Source: Clostridium peptidivorans (GTDB lineage Bacteria > Bacillota > Clostridia > Clostridiales > Clostridiaceae). Taken from it: DNA of 64,000 nt. The position numbers and the translations under genes are program-made. A model generated the notes under the pieces. That model did no database searches. It worked only from the letters and a program-made list of their open reading frames with translations, and was not told where the DNA came from. The stretch lies in assembly GCF_900205925.1 (NCBI RefSeq), contig NZ_OAOD01000001.1:1-64000 (forward strand). The letters run 5' to 3'. Below, piece by piece: positions 44,535-54,516 of the stretch (position 1 is the first letter of the stretch; each line of letters opens with the position of its first letter).

Positions 44535-44564
44535 GAATAGGGTAGATTAAACCTACCCTATTCT
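44534..44564 (+). terminator. hairpin after the tail tube gene
   Basis: A 12-bp perfect stem (44534-44545 with 44553-44564), 7-nt loop. There is no strong T-run, so it may be partial termination or mRNA stabilisation. Confidence 0.6.
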
Positions 44565-44595
44565 ACATTAGTTTATAAGGAGGATTGATTAATTT

Positions 44596-44931
44596 ATGAT
44601 AAATATAGAAGTAAGAGAATTTAAAATAAAAATAGATAATAAAGAGTATACTTTTAGATTAGATTTTGAAGCATTAATAAAATTTGATAAAAAATACGGG
44701 CTTGAAGGTATGGAATTATTTAACAAATTTTTAAGTGGTAATGATACTTATGAATGCATTATAAAAATATTATCTTGTTCTTGTATAGAAAAGGAATGGG
44801 AAGAAGAAGAGCTTAAAAAGGGATTGTCATTTAATTTCAATACTATGAGATTATTTGATGAAATAACATTTACATTAGCTGAAGGATTAATAAATGATGA
44901 TTTAGATGGAAGTAATAAAGAAAAAAACTAG
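44596..44931 (+). CDS. tail assembly chaperone (gpG-like)
   Basis: A 111-residue chaperone with F-D-E-I-T-F-T-L-A-E-G near the end. It lies between tail tube and tape measure, the standard place. Its last codons are GAA-AAA-AAC-TAG, holding the slippery heptamer A-AAA-AAC. A part of ribosomes should shift to the -1 frame and make the longer gpGT-like protein. TAAGGAGG precedes the region. Confidence 0.87.
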   Translation: MINIEVREFKIKIDNKEYTFRLDFEALIKFDKKYGLEGMELFNKFLSGNDTYECIIKILSCSCIEKEWEEEELKKGLSFNFNTMRLFDEITFTLAEGLINDDLDGSNKEKN

Positions 44932-45146
44932 ATAGCCAGTTAAAGAAACCACAACATATAGTGGACTTTGACTGGTTTTTCTATATTGCTACAGTACATT
45001 TAAATATGAGCGAAGAACAGTTTTGGAGAAGCACACCAAGAAAAATAGGAACACTTTGGGATTTACATTCTAGATTTAATGGTTTGAAGTTTAAAGAAAA
45101 TAAAAAAGAAGAAAAAGTATATATAGACCAAATACCATTCTTATAA
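44596..45146 (+). CDS. tail assembly chaperone, -1 frameshift fusion (gpGT-like)
   Basis: After the slip at 44922-44928, reading continues in the -1 frame from CTA at 44928 without a stop to 45146, adding about 72 residues (L-D-S-Q-L-K-K-P, then V-D-F-D-W-F-F-Y-I-A and W-R-S-T-P-R-K-I). The GTG at 44961 could start the second part alone but has no good ribosome binding site. Fusion chaperones of this kind are made by nearly all long-tailed phages and bind the tape measure. Confidence 0.82.
44922..44928 (+). other. programmed -1 ribosomal frameshift site
   Basis: A-AAA-AAC is in the right phase (X-XXY-YYZ) and is followed at once by TAG in the zero frame. The -1 frame is open for 219 bp after it. 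Confidence 0.82.
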
Positions 45147-45161
45147 GAAAGGAGGTATACA

Positions 45162-48100
45162 ATGGCAAATGATTTAGAAAAGCGAATAACCGCCAAGATG
45201 GTACTTGATAGTTCAGGTTTTAATTCTAATATTAAGGGCATAAATGGCCAGCTTAAATTAACTCAAAGCCAACTGAAAAATGCTAGTAGTGAAGTTGGCT
45301 TGTTTGGTAAAAGTTCAGAAAAATTAAAAGGTGTACAAGAAGCGTTAGCAAAACAAGTAGAACTTCATGCTAAAAAAGTTGATATATATAAAGATAGTAT
45401 TGAAAAGACTACTGTGAAAATGAATGACAATATAAAAGAAAGAGACAAATTAAAAGATAGTCTTGAAAATGCTAATAGAAAATATGATGAAGCTATAAAA
45501 CTTTATGGAAAAGAAAGTGATGAAGCTAAAAAAGCTAAGACAGAGGTTGATGAACTTACTGAAGAATATAAGAAAAAAGAAAAGGCGATTGAAAGTAATG
45601 CGAAACAAATAAATAATTATGAAACTAATCTAAATAAAGCAAATGCAGAATTGAATAAAACTAAAATTGAACTAAATAAATTAAATGATGAGTTAGGAAA
45701 AAGTAATAATAAATGGATTAGTGCTAGTGAAACTTTAAGAAATAGTAGTGAAAAACTTAAAAATATCGGTAGTAATATAAGTAATGCAGGAGATAAAATA
45801 TTAAAAATATCAGCACCTTTAGTTGGAGCTGGAGTAGCATCCTTAAAATTTGCTACTGATTTTGAAAATTCTATAGCTAAAGTTAGCACCATTTCTGATG
45901 AAAGTGAAGTATCTATTAGAGATTTAAGAAAACAAATTTTAAATTTATCTAGTGATACAGGAATAGCAAGTACTGAAATAGCTAATAACGTTTATGATGC
46001 AATTTCAGCAGGACAAAAGACTGGGGATGCAGTTAACTTTGTTGCTAATTCTACTAAGCTTGCTAAAGCTGGATTTGCAGAGGCTGGACAATCGCTTGAT
46101 GTACTTACTACTATTTTAAATGCTTATAAAATGAAATCACAAGAAGTAACTAGGGTTTCTGATTTGCTTATTCAGGTTCAAAATAAAGGTAAAGTTACAG
46201 TTGGAGAGCTATCTAGTGTAATGGGTAAGGTTATTCCTACTGCGGTTGCTACGAACACATCATTACAACAACTAGGTGCTGGATATGCAATTATGACCAG
46301 TAATGGTATAAAAGCAGCAGAGACAACAACATATATAAACTCTATGCTAAATGAATTATCTAAAACTGGAACTGATGCAGATAAAGCATTAAGAAAAATG
46401 ACAGGAAAATCATTTTCTGACTTGATGAAACAGGGGAAAAGTTTATCAGATGTATTGATAATACTTGATAATTATGCTAAAAAAAATAAATTAAGCCTTA
46501 ATGATATGTTTGGAAGTGCTGAAGCAGGAAAAGCAGCTTTAGTTCTTTCTACAAATGCAGGGAATGACTTTAATAACATGTTAAAAGATATGAATAATGT
46601 TACAGGGGAGACAGATAAGGCTTTTGCAAAGGTTACTAATACGAGTGGTGAGAGATTGAAGAAAACACTTAATCAATTAAAAAATGAAGCTATTAGATTT
46701 GGTGATACTGTAGCACCAATGCTTGATAAGGGCACTGAATTGCTTGGTAAAATAACTGATAAATTAAGCCAAATGGATGAAGAACAATTAAAGAATATAG
46801 CTAGTCTAGGAATGTTTACTGTAGGTTTAGGTGGAGTTTTAAAGATTGGTGGAAGTGTAATATCTACAGTTGGGAATATTGCAGGAGGATTAAGTAAATT
46901 AACAGGAATAATGGGAGTTACAGCCGGTGCTACCACTACAGTGGGGACAGCAGGTGCAGCAGCAGGTGGTGCAACTGGAGTAGGAGCATTGGCCGCAGGA
47001 CTCGGGACTGTAGTTACTGCAGCAGCACCTTTTTTACTTACAGGAGCAGCAGTTGTAGGCACAGGATATGCTATTAAGAAGGTTATGTCACAGGAAGTAG
47101 TTCCTTCTATAGATTTGTTTGCAAATAAGATAGAGACTACTGCAACAAATGTTAAAAATTCCGCAGGAGAAATGGAGCAATCATACACACAAACTTCTAC
47201 CAAGATAAGTGAAGAAACTAAAAAAGCAGTAGGAGCTTACATGGAATTAGATAAAAATGCTACACAAAGTCTTACTAATTTATATGTTAGTACAACTACC
47301 ATAACAAATGGCAATTCTAAAGCGATTATAGACACTTATAATCAAATGAACCATCAAATTAAACAAGGTTTTGACCAGCATTACCAGGAAAGGATAACAT
47401 CACTACAAACTTTCTTTGCTGAAAGTACTGCTATATCTACTACGGAAGAAGCTGAAATACTTAATAAAGAAAAGTGGAGCAATGAAGAGAGAAAAGCTTC
47501 CCAAGAAGAATTTAATCAAAAAATTCTTGAGATAATTAATAGAGCTAGTAAGGAAAAAAGAACTTTGACGGCTGATGAAGTAAGAGAAATAGGAATATAT
47601 CAAAATAATATGAGGCAAAATGCAGTAGAAAGTCTTTCTAAGCAAGAAATTGAAAGCAAGATAATACTTGAAAGACTTAAAAGTTATAGTGGTAGAATTA
47701 CAGCAGAGCAAGCTAGTGAAGTAATTAAAAATGCTGAAAAACAAAGACAAGAGGCTGTAAAAAATGCAGAGCAAGAATACCATGATAGAGTTGCTCAAAT
47801 AATTAAAATGAGAGATGAAAGTGGAACCATAAGTGCTGCACAGGCTGACAAACTTATAAAAGAGGCTGAAAGGCAAAGGGAACAAAGTATTCTTAAAGCG
47901 GACTTAATGAAGCAAGGTGTAGTTAAAAAAGTAAGTGAAATGAATGCTGATATAATCAAAGATATAGATACTAGTGATGGAAGCATAAAAAGTAGATGGG
48001 ATAAATTGAAGGAATGGTTTAATAATAATCCTATTGTACGAACTATAAAAACTGTTGGTGGTATGGGTAATTTAGTAGGTGTGAATAATACTATAGATGA

Positions 48101-48422
48101 AAATTGGACTGGTACAAGCAATTATAGAGGTGGATTAACTACATTACATGAAAGAAAATATGAGTTGTATGATTTGCCAAGAGGTACTAGGATATTCAAC
48201 CATGAAGCAAGTGAGGAATTAGTCACAAAAACGGCTGAAAGTGTGGCAACTAAAGTAGCTAATAGTGTTTTATCTGGGATTAACATAGGAAGTGGTGCAG
48301 GAGAGAAAACTATTATAGTACCAGTAACTTTAGATGGTAGAGAAATAGCAAGAGTTGTAGCGCCATACAATGACCGAATACAAGGCAATAGCTTACGATT
48401 AGCTGAGAGGGGGATAGGTTAA
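45162..48422 (+). CDS. tape measure protein
   Basis: A 1086-residue tape measure. Residues 40-190 are a long coiled coil. A TP901-type domain follows (F-A-T-D-F-E-N-S-I-A-K-V-S-T-I near residue 232). About residues 560-650 are Gly/Ala-rich and hydrophobic, with probable membrane segments used at DNA entry. A second coiled coil covers about 760-930. At one residue per about 0.15 nm, the tail should be about 160 nm. AGAAAGGAGG precedes the ATG. It overlaps the next start. Confidence 0.95.
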   Translation: MANDLEKRITAKMVLDSSGFNSNIKGINGQLKLTQSQLKNASSEVGLFGKSSEKLKGVQEALAKQVELHAKKVDIYKDSIEKTTVKMNDNIKERDKLKDSLENANRKYDEAIKLYGKESDEAKKAKTEVDELTEEYKKKEKAIESNAKQINNYETNLNKANAELNKTKIELNKLNDELGKSNNKWISASETLRNSSEKLKNIGSNISNAGDKILKISAPLVGAGVASLKFATDFENSIAKVSTISDESEVSIRDLRKQILNLSSDTGIASTEIANNVYDAISAGQKTGDAVNFVANSTKLAKAGFAEAGQSLDVLTTILNAYKMKSQEVTRVSDLLIQVQNKGKVTVGELSSVMGKVIPTAVATNTSLQQLGAGYAIMTSNGIKAAETTTYINSMLNELSKTGTDADKALRKMTGKSFSDLMKQGKSLSDVLIILDNYAKKNKLSLNDMFGSAEAGKAALVLSTNAGNDFNNMLKDMNNVTGETDKAFAKVTNTSGERLKKTLNQLKNEAIRFGDTVAPMLDKGTELLGKITDKLSQMDEEQLKNIASLGMFTVGLGGVLKIGGSVISTVGNIAGGLSKLTGIMGVTAGATTTVGTAGAAAGGATGVGALAAGLGTVVTAAAPFLLTGAAVVGTGYAIKKVMSQEVVPSIDLFANKIETTATNVKNSAGEMEQSYTQTSTKISEETKKAVGAYMELDKNATQSLTNLYVSTTTITNGNSKAIIDTYNQMNHQIKQGFDQHYQERITSLQTFFAESTAISTTEEAEILNKEKWSNEERKASQEEFNQKILEIINRASKEKRTLTADEVREIGIYQNNMRQNAVESLSKQEIESKIILERLKSYSGRITAEQASEVIKNAEKQRQEAVKNAEQEYHDRVAQIIKMRDESGTISAAQADKLIKEAERQREQSILKADLMKQGVVKKVSEMNADIIKDIDTSDGSIKSRWDKLKEWFNNNPIVRTIKTVGGMGNLVGVNNTIDENWTGTSNYRGGLTTLHERKYELYDLPRGTRIFNHEASEELVTKTAESVATKVANSVLSGINIGSGAGEKTIIVPVTLDGREIARVVAPYNDRIQGNSLRLAERGIG

Positions 48423-49126
48423 TGATAAGAGGTTTTACTTTTAATGATAAACATAATTACAAAGATTTTGGACTTGTATTAGAAAGTAAACAAATACTAC
48501 CCCCATCAAAACAAAAGATAAAAATTAATGTTCCTTTTATGAGTGGTACTTATGACTTTAGTGTAATTGGCAGTGATGGAGAACAGATATTTGAAGAAAG
48601 GCAAATTCAAGTTGTATTAGGATTAGCTACAAGATCTAAAGAAAAATTACATGTATTATATTCGCAAATCTTAGAATGGCTACAAGATATAGGGCGGCGG
48701 AAATTAGTATTTGATGATATATGTGATTATTATTTTGAAGCAGAGGTTGAAAACGCATCTTCTTTTGAAGAGATGTGCAGATTTGGAAAGATAGCCGTAA
48801 CCTTTATATGTCAGCCATTTAAAATAGGAGTTGATTATGAAGGTGAAAAGTTATGGGATAGTTTCAATTTCGATGTTGATGTATTGCAGGATACTGGATT
48901 TGATGTTGCTGGAAATAAAACAGTAAATATAATTAATGTTGGTAGAGCAGTATGTCCTGTAATTAATGCAGACGCTAGTATGTCTGTAGTATTTAATAGT
49001 AAGGTCTATAACTTAGCTATAGGGGATAATAAATTTTATGATTTAAAGCTACAACCAGGAGAAAATAATTTTATTATTAATGGAACTGGTCACACAAAAT
49101 TTATCTTTAGGAAGCAGGTGTTATAG
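48422..49126 (+). CDS. distal tail protein (Dit-like)
   Basis: A 234-residue Dit-type protein: F-T-F-N-D-K-H-N-Y-K-D-F-G-L at the start, V-P-F-M-S-G-T-Y-D-F near residue 38, and I-N-V-G-R-A-V-C-P in the galectin-like C-terminal part. It makes the ring linking the tail tube to the tip. It starts on the last base of the tape measure gene. Confidence 0.88.
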   Translation: MIRGFTFNDKHNYKDFGLVLESKQILPPSKQKIKINVPFMSGTYDFSVIGSDGEQIFEERQIQVVLGLATRSKEKLHVLYSQILEWLQDIGRRKLVFDDICDYYFEAEVENASSFEEMCRFGKIAVTFICQPFKIGVDYEGEKLWDSFNFDVDVLQDTGFDVAGNKTVNIINVGRAVCPVINADASMSVVFNSKVYNLAIGDNKFYDLKLQPGENNFIINGTGHTKFIFRKQVL

Positions 49127-50763
49127 TGTATAAGGTATGTATTTATAATAATGGTATGGAAACTATAATGCATTACCCAAGTTCTGACCAAGAAGCTCCA
49201 CATCTTAATAAACTTCCATTAAAAGAAGGATTATCTATGGTAGATAGTCTTTCTTTTATTTTGTATCCAAATAATCCAGGATACAATGATACCTTTGAAA
49301 TTGCAACAAAAGTAAAGTCAATAGACGTAAGAGATAATTCTGTTAGGTTCACTGGTAGAGTGCTTAGCATTGATGAAAAGATGGACTCCAATGGATTGTT
49401 TTATAAAGAAGTGTTATGCGAAGGTGCACTAAGTTATCTTAATGATACTAAAACTAGAAATGAAACTTTCTTAGGTTCTCCTAGAGATTTTCTAATATGG
49501 ATACTAAATAAACACAATGCAAAAGTGGAAGATGCTAAGAAAATAAACATAGGAAATATAGATATAGTAGGTTCTGTGGCTTACACATGTGATTTTAAAA
49601 GTACTTTAGAAACTCTGATAGAAGTAAGAGGAAAATTAGGTGGAGACATAAGGGTAAGGGAAACTAATGGATTATTATATTTAGATTGGTTACAGGTATT
49701 TTCTAGCGATACTATAGATATTATCTTAGGTATTAATATGAAAGAAATGGTTAAAGGCAAGGATATAACAAGCCTTGGTACCAAGATAATACCTCTTGGA
49801 GCAAACAACTTGACTATAGCTAGTGTAAACAATGGAATAGATTATATCGAAGATAATAATGCTTCAACTATATATGGAACATTAGAAAAAGTAGTTGAAT
49901 ACAGAGAAATAACAGACCCTATAGAACTTTACAATACTGTTTTGGCAGATTTACTAAATCATACTCAACCTTTATTATTGTTAGAAGCTAATGCCGTAGA
50001 TTTATCCTATTTAACAGGCAATAAACCAGAGCAGTTTACTTTAGGTGTTAATTTGCACTTATTAAATCCAATTATGAACATAGATAGCATTTATAAAGTA
50101 GTTGGGTTAGATTTGGATTTGCTTCAACCCTACGATCCGAAATTGACAATTGCTAATTTCCCTGTAAAATTAACCAATGCAATAAATGACTTAAGAAAAA
50201 GCACTGTTCAAGACAATGGAGTGTACAATAACGTGCAAGTTGGAAGTGCTTTTGGTATTAGGGCAGTTAGAAGTGATGGGAAAGTTGTAACAACTATGAA
50301 CGCTACTGAAGGTATAAGCATAGAAAATGAAAATCAAAAGGTGTTTAGCGTTGATGAAAATGGTGACATTATAGCTAATAAAGGTACTTATAATGAAATA
50401 ACCACTAATAATATGGTAGCTAACGAAATGAGAACCTCTAATACAGTAAATTATGCTAAACTTCATGACCAATACTTAGATTTTTATAATGAAAATTCAA
50501 AAATAGGTTCTTTAGGATATGCTCCAAATCCATTGTATGAAGATGGAAATTATGACTTTGGTATAATAACTCCTCATTGCTCATTTACAGTATATCCCGG
50601 GTCTAGTGGGTTTGATTTGAGGTCAGAAGGTTGGAACTACATTTGGGGAGATTGTGATTTCAAAGGCCAAATAAAATCAGATGGTTATAGAGTCGTTACA
50701 GAGAGAGATTTGATTAGCTTGGAAAATAGAATAGCTGCATTAGAATCTTCATCAACACCATAG
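49126..50763 (+). CDS. tail-associated protein (Tal/gp27-like)
   Basis: A 545-residue protein with the N-terminal gp27-like hub domain (R-F-T-G-R-V-L-S-I near residue 66; G-D-I-R-V-R-E around 175). The C-terminal half has V-D-E-N-G-D-I-I-A-N-K-G and ends with a helical A-L-E-S segment, a typical siphovirus minor structural protein. No lysozyme or peptidase domain is obvious. GTG 49126 overlaps the Dit stop. Confidence 0.87.
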   Translation: MYKVCIYNNGMETIMHYPSSDQEAPHLNKLPLKEGLSMVDSLSFILYPNNPGYNDTFEIATKVKSIDVRDNSVRFTGRVLSIDEKMDSNGLFYKEVLCEGALSYLNDTKTRNETFLGSPRDFLIWILNKHNAKVEDAKKINIGNIDIVGSVAYTCDFKSTLETLIEVRGKLGGDIRVRETNGLLYLDWLQVFSSDTIDIILGINMKEMVKGKDITSLGTKIIPLGANNLTIASVNNGIDYIEDNNASTIYGTLEKVVEYREITDPIELYNTVLADLLNHTQPLLLLEANAVDLSYLTGNKPEQFTLGVNLHLLNPIMNIDSIYKVVGLDLDLLQPYDPKLTIANFPVKLTNAINDLRKSTVQDNGVYNNVQVGSAFGIRAVRSDGKVVTTMNATEGISIENENQKVFSVDENGDIIANKGTYNEITTNNMVANEMRTSNTVNYAKLHDQYLDFYNENSKIGSLGYAPNPLYEDGNYDFGIITPHCSFTVYPGSSGFDLRSEGWNYIWGDCDFKGQIKSDGYRVVTERDLISLENRIAALESSSTP

Positions 50764-50779
50764 AAAGGAGCGTGATATA

Positions 50780-53401
50780 ATGGCTAGTATAATTGATAAA
50801 ATAGCACAAATTAGACAAGCAGTATTTGGTAAAGATGTTAGGGAAAGCATTGCTAGTGGAATTGAAGATATAAACACAGAAGTTGAGAGTACTACTGCAA
50901 AACAAAATTTACTAGAAACTGAATTTGACCAACTTATAATCAATGAAGGAAATTCTAATGCTGAAATAGTACAAGCAAGAGTGGATGCTTCAGGTAAAAC
51001 TTATGTGAATTTACAACAAAGAATGAATAGTGTTGATTCGTCTTTGGCTGAAAAGTCGCAACAAATATCTGCTTTAGATACTAATAAGGCAGATAAAACA
51101 GAAGTTAATTCACTAGCTACAGAAAAAGCTGACAAAACACAAGTTAATGCTCTTGATATAAAAAAAGCAGACCAAGCTTTTGTTGATGCACAATTTGCAA
51201 CTATTGTGAGTGGATCTCCTAAAGAAACATTTATATATTTGGCTGCTTTACAAACTAAATATCCCAATGGTACGGATGGTGTAATGTTAGTATTAGAAGA
51301 TGGATATTGGTACTATTGGAACTCAACAACTCTAGAATGGACAAGTGGAGGGGTTTATCAAGAAAAAAAGATAGCAGATAAATCTGTAACATTTAAACAT
51401 ATAAAAACTATTCAAATCGGTAATTTAAACTCTGATTTACAAAAAGACTTTAAGAAACAGTTTTACCAATTAGATGTTGAATTTGGTGGCATTAATCTTG
51501 ATGGCTCATTTCTCGAAGGGATTAATAGAATAAGAACTAAGGATTTTATAGACGTAAGTGCTGGTGATGAAATAATAAACAGACCTGTACTTAGTGGTAA
51601 TACTAAATTTCTATATAATATCGGATTCTATGATGGTAATAATAAAATTATTGGATGGTCTGATTATATGTCTGATAATTATATATTTGCAGATAATGCA
51701 AGAATAAAAATTGTATTTAAGACTTCTGCTGGTACTGATATGTCTGTAAATGCACCAGTAAATGTAATGCAAGGCGCATATTTAAATAAACTATCAAAAT
51801 ATGATAAATATGTTTCTAAACATAAAAACAATATTGCTAGATGTATTGTAAATAATGCAAAAATTAATATAGGCACTGGTACAATTTCATTGATTTATGA
51901 TGAAGCTTATTATTGCATAGCATTAGTTGAAATCGAAGGTAATGCTAAATATAAAGCAAATAAATTTAGAACTATATATTTATATGATGCAAATTATCAA
52001 TATATATCAAATATACCTATAGCTAATATTATTGATAATACAATAACTACACCAATAAATGCTAAATATATGTCCTATTCTTTACTGAAAACCGATATTA
52101 TCACTACTGATGATATTTATTGTGCAAAGGAATCTGATTATGTACAAGGTACTTATATAAAAGATTTATACATTGAGAAATCTTTGGAAGAATTAGGTGC
52201 AAATTTCATTTATCAAAAGGCGGATGAAAGAGGTGCTAATTTATATTTAACTAAGAAATATATATTTGGTTCTTATTACAAAGCTGGGCAATTAACTTAC
52301 AATGATAGTGTTGTAAATAACGATGAACCATATGTTGTAGCTGAAGGTGATAAAGTCTATGCGAGTGTATTTGGCTTCACGATTGGCGGTATCACTGGAA
52401 TTAGGTTAAGTTGTTGGAATAACGGAGTATTTGTAAAAGATATTTTGCCAGAGGAAGTTGCTAACAAAGAGTATATTACAATTCCAGCCGGTATAAATGA
52501 GTTATATATTCCAATTTGGGTAGAACTAGCTGAGTATGATAGAGATGTTAGGATATGGAATACTAGCACAACCCCACAAGTACAGATTACAGCAAATGAA
52601 AAAATCAAGGAGATTGATGAAAAGGTAGGTAAAATAGAAGGTTCTCCACTAAAAGGATTAAATCTATCAATAATGGGAGATAGTAGGTCTAGCTATCCTG
52701 GATGGGTTCCAGATGGGTATAGGTATTATTACAATGGAAGTAATGCTGGCGTATCATCTGTAGACCAAATGTGGTGGAAAAGATTAGCTGATAACAATGA
52801 TATGAATATATTAAAAATAGAGTCTTACAGTGGTTCAAAAGTTTCAAATAATAAACTAAATGATCCTGACTATGTATTTGTTCCATTTTCTGACCTAAGC
52901 CGATGTAACAATTTGCATGCAGCTGAAGCAGACCCAGATATTATCGTGATTATGGGTGGAACTAACGATTTCTCAAAGGACTTTGCCAAATTAGGTACAT
53001 GGAATGGACATGAAGCTATAAGTACAGATGATAGTAATTTTAGAGGTGCTTATGCTTTAATGTTACATCGTATCCAAACAAGGTATCCTTTTGCAAGAGT
53101 ATTCTGTTGCTCTATACCTACATTTGTACGTACAAAGTCTGATACAGGTCAATGGCTAGAGTATAATGATGAAGGTAAAACAGTTGTGGAATATAATAAT
53201 GCAATCAAGGAAATTGCTGAATTATTTAATTGCGGATATGTTGATTTAACTCAATGTGGAATCAACAGACAAAATATATATCCAACTTATTGTACTGAAG
53301 AAAATACGGCAGAAATCGGAAGATGGACACATTGCAATTCGGCTGGTCATTACATGGAATACAAGCAAATTGAAAGAGATATTTTAAAGGTGCTTAAGTA
53401 A
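50780..53401 (+). CDS. tail fibre / receptor-binding protein with SGNH hydrolase domain
   Basis: An 873-residue tail-tip protein. Residues 1-140 are a coiled coil with repeated K-A-D-K-T-x-V-N-x-L units. A central beta-rich region follows. The C-terminal part (about 628-873) is an SGNH/GDSL hydrolase: I-M-G-D-S-R with S635, G-G-T-N-D with N729, and H851 in W-T-H-C-N. The Asp usually three residues before the His is Arg848. It may remove O-acetyl groups from the surface polymer during adsorption. GAAAGGAGCG precedes the ATG. Confidence 0.85.
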   Translation: MASIIDKIAQIRQAVFGKDVRESIASGIEDINTEVESTTAKQNLLETEFDQLIINEGNSNAEIVQARVDASGKTYVNLQQRMNSVDSSLAEKSQQISALDTNKADKTEVNSLATEKADKTQVNALDIKKADQAFVDAQFATIVSGSPKETFIYLAALQTKYPNGTDGVMLVLEDGYWYYWNSTTLEWTSGGVYQEKKIADKSVTFKHIKTIQIGNLNSDLQKDFKKQFYQLDVEFGGINLDGSFLEGINRIRTKDFIDVSAGDEIINRPVLSGNTKFLYNIGFYDGNNKIIGWSDYMSDNYIFADNARIKIVFKTSAGTDMSVNAPVNVMQGAYLNKLSKYDKYVSKHKNNIARCIVNNAKINIGTGTISLIYDEAYYCIALVEIEGNAKYKANKFRTIYLYDANYQYISNIPIANIIDNTITTPINAKYMSYSLLKTDIITTDDIYCAKESDYVQGTYIKDLYIEKSLEELGANFIYQKADERGANLYLTKKYIFGSYYKAGQLTYNDSVVNNDEPYVVAEGDKVYASVFGFTIGGITGIRLSCWNNGVFVKDILPEEVANKEYITIPAGINELYIPIWVELAEYDRDVRIWNTSTTPQVQITANEKIKEIDEKVGKIEGSPLKGLNLSIMGDSRSSYPGWVPDGYRYYYNGSNAGVSSVDQMWWKRLADNNDMNILKIESYSGSKVSNNKLNDPDYVFVPFSDLSRCNNLHAAEADPDIIVIMGGTNDFSKDFAKLGTWNGHEAISTDDSNFRGAYALMLHRIQTRYPFARVFCCSIPTFVRTKSDTGQWLEYNDEGKTVVEYNNAIKEIAELFNCGYVDLTQCGINRQNIYPTYCTEENTAEIGRWTHCNSAGHYMEYKQIERDILKVLK

Positions 53402-53445
53402 TTGAGTCATCTTAGGTTTAAAAGACGACACAATTAAATAATTTT

Positions 53446-53477
53446 AAAGACACTCTATAAAGGGTGTCTTTTTATTT
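53446..53477 (+). terminator. terminator after the tail genes
   Basis: The stem 53446-53455 with 53462-53471 (one G-U pair) is followed by T-rich sequence, just before the holin gene. Confidence 0.75.
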
Positions 53478-53490
53478 TAAGGAGGAAAAT

Positions 53491-53913
53491 ATGAAAGAAT
53501 TACAGTGGGATAAAATTACTAGTACATTTATAGCTAGCTTAGGAGCATGTGCAAATTATTTCTTCGGGGGGTTAGATATGACGATAAAAACATTGCTCTT
53601 ACTTATGGTTTTAGATTATATAAGTGGGCTAATTTGCGCTGGCAAAGACAAGACATTAAGCTCAAGTATAGGATTTAAAGGACTAGGTAAAAAGATAATA
53701 ATACTTACTATAGTGGCGTTAGGTGTATCTATAGATAATATAACTGGTACAAATGGGATTGTAAGGAGTTTGGTTGTGTTCTTTTATGCTAGCATGGAGG
53801 GTATAAGTATACTAGAAAATGCAACTAGAGCAGGAGTACCAGTACCAGATAAATTAAAAGATATGCTTATACAATTAAAAGAAGGTAATAAAAAAGAAAT
53901 AAAGGAGGACTAA
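53491..53913 (+). CDS. phage holin (TcdE/phi-105-type)
   Basis: About 140 residues with about three hydrophobic segments (around 12-28, 32-55 and 72-100) and a charged tail. L-L-M-V-L-D-Y-I-S-G-L-I-C-A-G and S-S-S-I-G-F-K-G-L are the family signature. It makes membrane holes that release the endolysin. ATG 53491 after AAGGAGG; the frame extends upstream into the terminator, without a site. Confidence 0.9.
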   Translation: MKELQWDKITSTFIASLGACANYFFGGLDMTIKTLLLLMVLDYISGLICAGKDKTLSSSIGFKGLGKKIIILTIVALGVSIDNITGTNGIVRSLVVFFYASMEGISILENATRAGVPVPDKLKDMLIQLKEGNKKEIKED

Positions 53914-53916
53914 TAC

Positions 53917-54474
53917 ATGAAAATTATAGAAGGAAATCTTAAATTTAAAGATTTAGACTATGGAAATAAGCCTGTTATGCTAGTGTATCATCATGCTGAA
54001 GCTTCTAAATGTGCGATACAAGATATTCATAATTGGCACTTAAACTTTGGATGGAGTGGCTGTGGCTATCATTTTCTAGTTAGGAAGGATGGTTCTATAT
54101 ATCAAGGAAGACCAGAAAATGCGGTAGGAGCACATTGCCCAAGTGCAAATGATAAGTCTATTGGTATATGTGCGGAAGGAGCATATGATACAGAGACTAT
54201 GCCTGTAGCGCAAAAAAATGCACTAATAGAATTAGGACAATACCTAAAATCTAAATACAATATTGCAAAAATTTATGGACATAAGGAATTATACTCTACA
54301 GCATGTCCTGGTAAGAATTATCCACTACAAGAAATTAAGAATGCAGTATTAAAAGGTACTTTAGATACCGGAAAACTTTACAGAGTACAAGTAGGAGCTT
54401 TTAGTAGTAGATCTAATGCTGAAGCTCTGTTAAAAGATTTGAAAAAAAAAGGATATACAGGATTTATAGTCTAG
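53917..54474 (+). CDS. N-acetylmuramoyl-L-alanine amidase (endolysin)
   Basis: A 185-residue endolysin. The Amidase_2 domain (about residues 15-145) has the Zn ligand region V-Y-H-H-A-E (H25/H26), G-C-G-Y-H-F-L, and H-K-E-L-Y-S-T-A-C-P-G with the further His and Cys ligands. A SPOR-like segment (L-Y-R-V-Q-V-G-A-F-S-S-R-S-N-A) begins at about 152 but stops after about 33 residues, half a normal SPOR domain. It cleaves the amide between muramic acid and peptide. It follows the holin by 3 bp. Confidence 0.93.
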   Translation: MKIIEGNLKFKDLDYGNKPVMLVYHHAEASKCAIQDIHNWHLNFGWSGCGYHFLVRKDGSIYQGRPENAVGAHCPSANDKSIGICAEGAYDTETMPVAQKNALIELGQYLKSKYNIAKIYGHKELYSTACPGKNYPLQEIKNAVLKGTLDTGKLYRVQVGAFSSRSNAEALLKDLKKKGYTGFIV

Positions 54475-54481
54475 ACGTACA

Positions 54482-54511
54482 CCCCAGGTTTGATGCCTGG
54501 GGCTTTTTTTA
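54482..54511 (+). terminator. terminator after the endolysin
   Basis: Stem CCCCAGG (54482-54488) with CCTGGGG (54496-54502), then seven T. This probably ends the late operon. Confidence 0.9.
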
Positions 54512-54516
54512 TTTAC

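Noticed and set aside
44961..45146. Independent 61-residue gene
   Set aside because: No good ribosome binding site for GTG 44961; the -1 frameshift from the upstream chaperone explains it.
46673..47203. 176-codon minus-strand frame opposite the tape measure
   Set aside because: Its Pro/Ala/Val-rich sequence is the complement of the Gly/Ala-rich tape-measure segment; no start signals.
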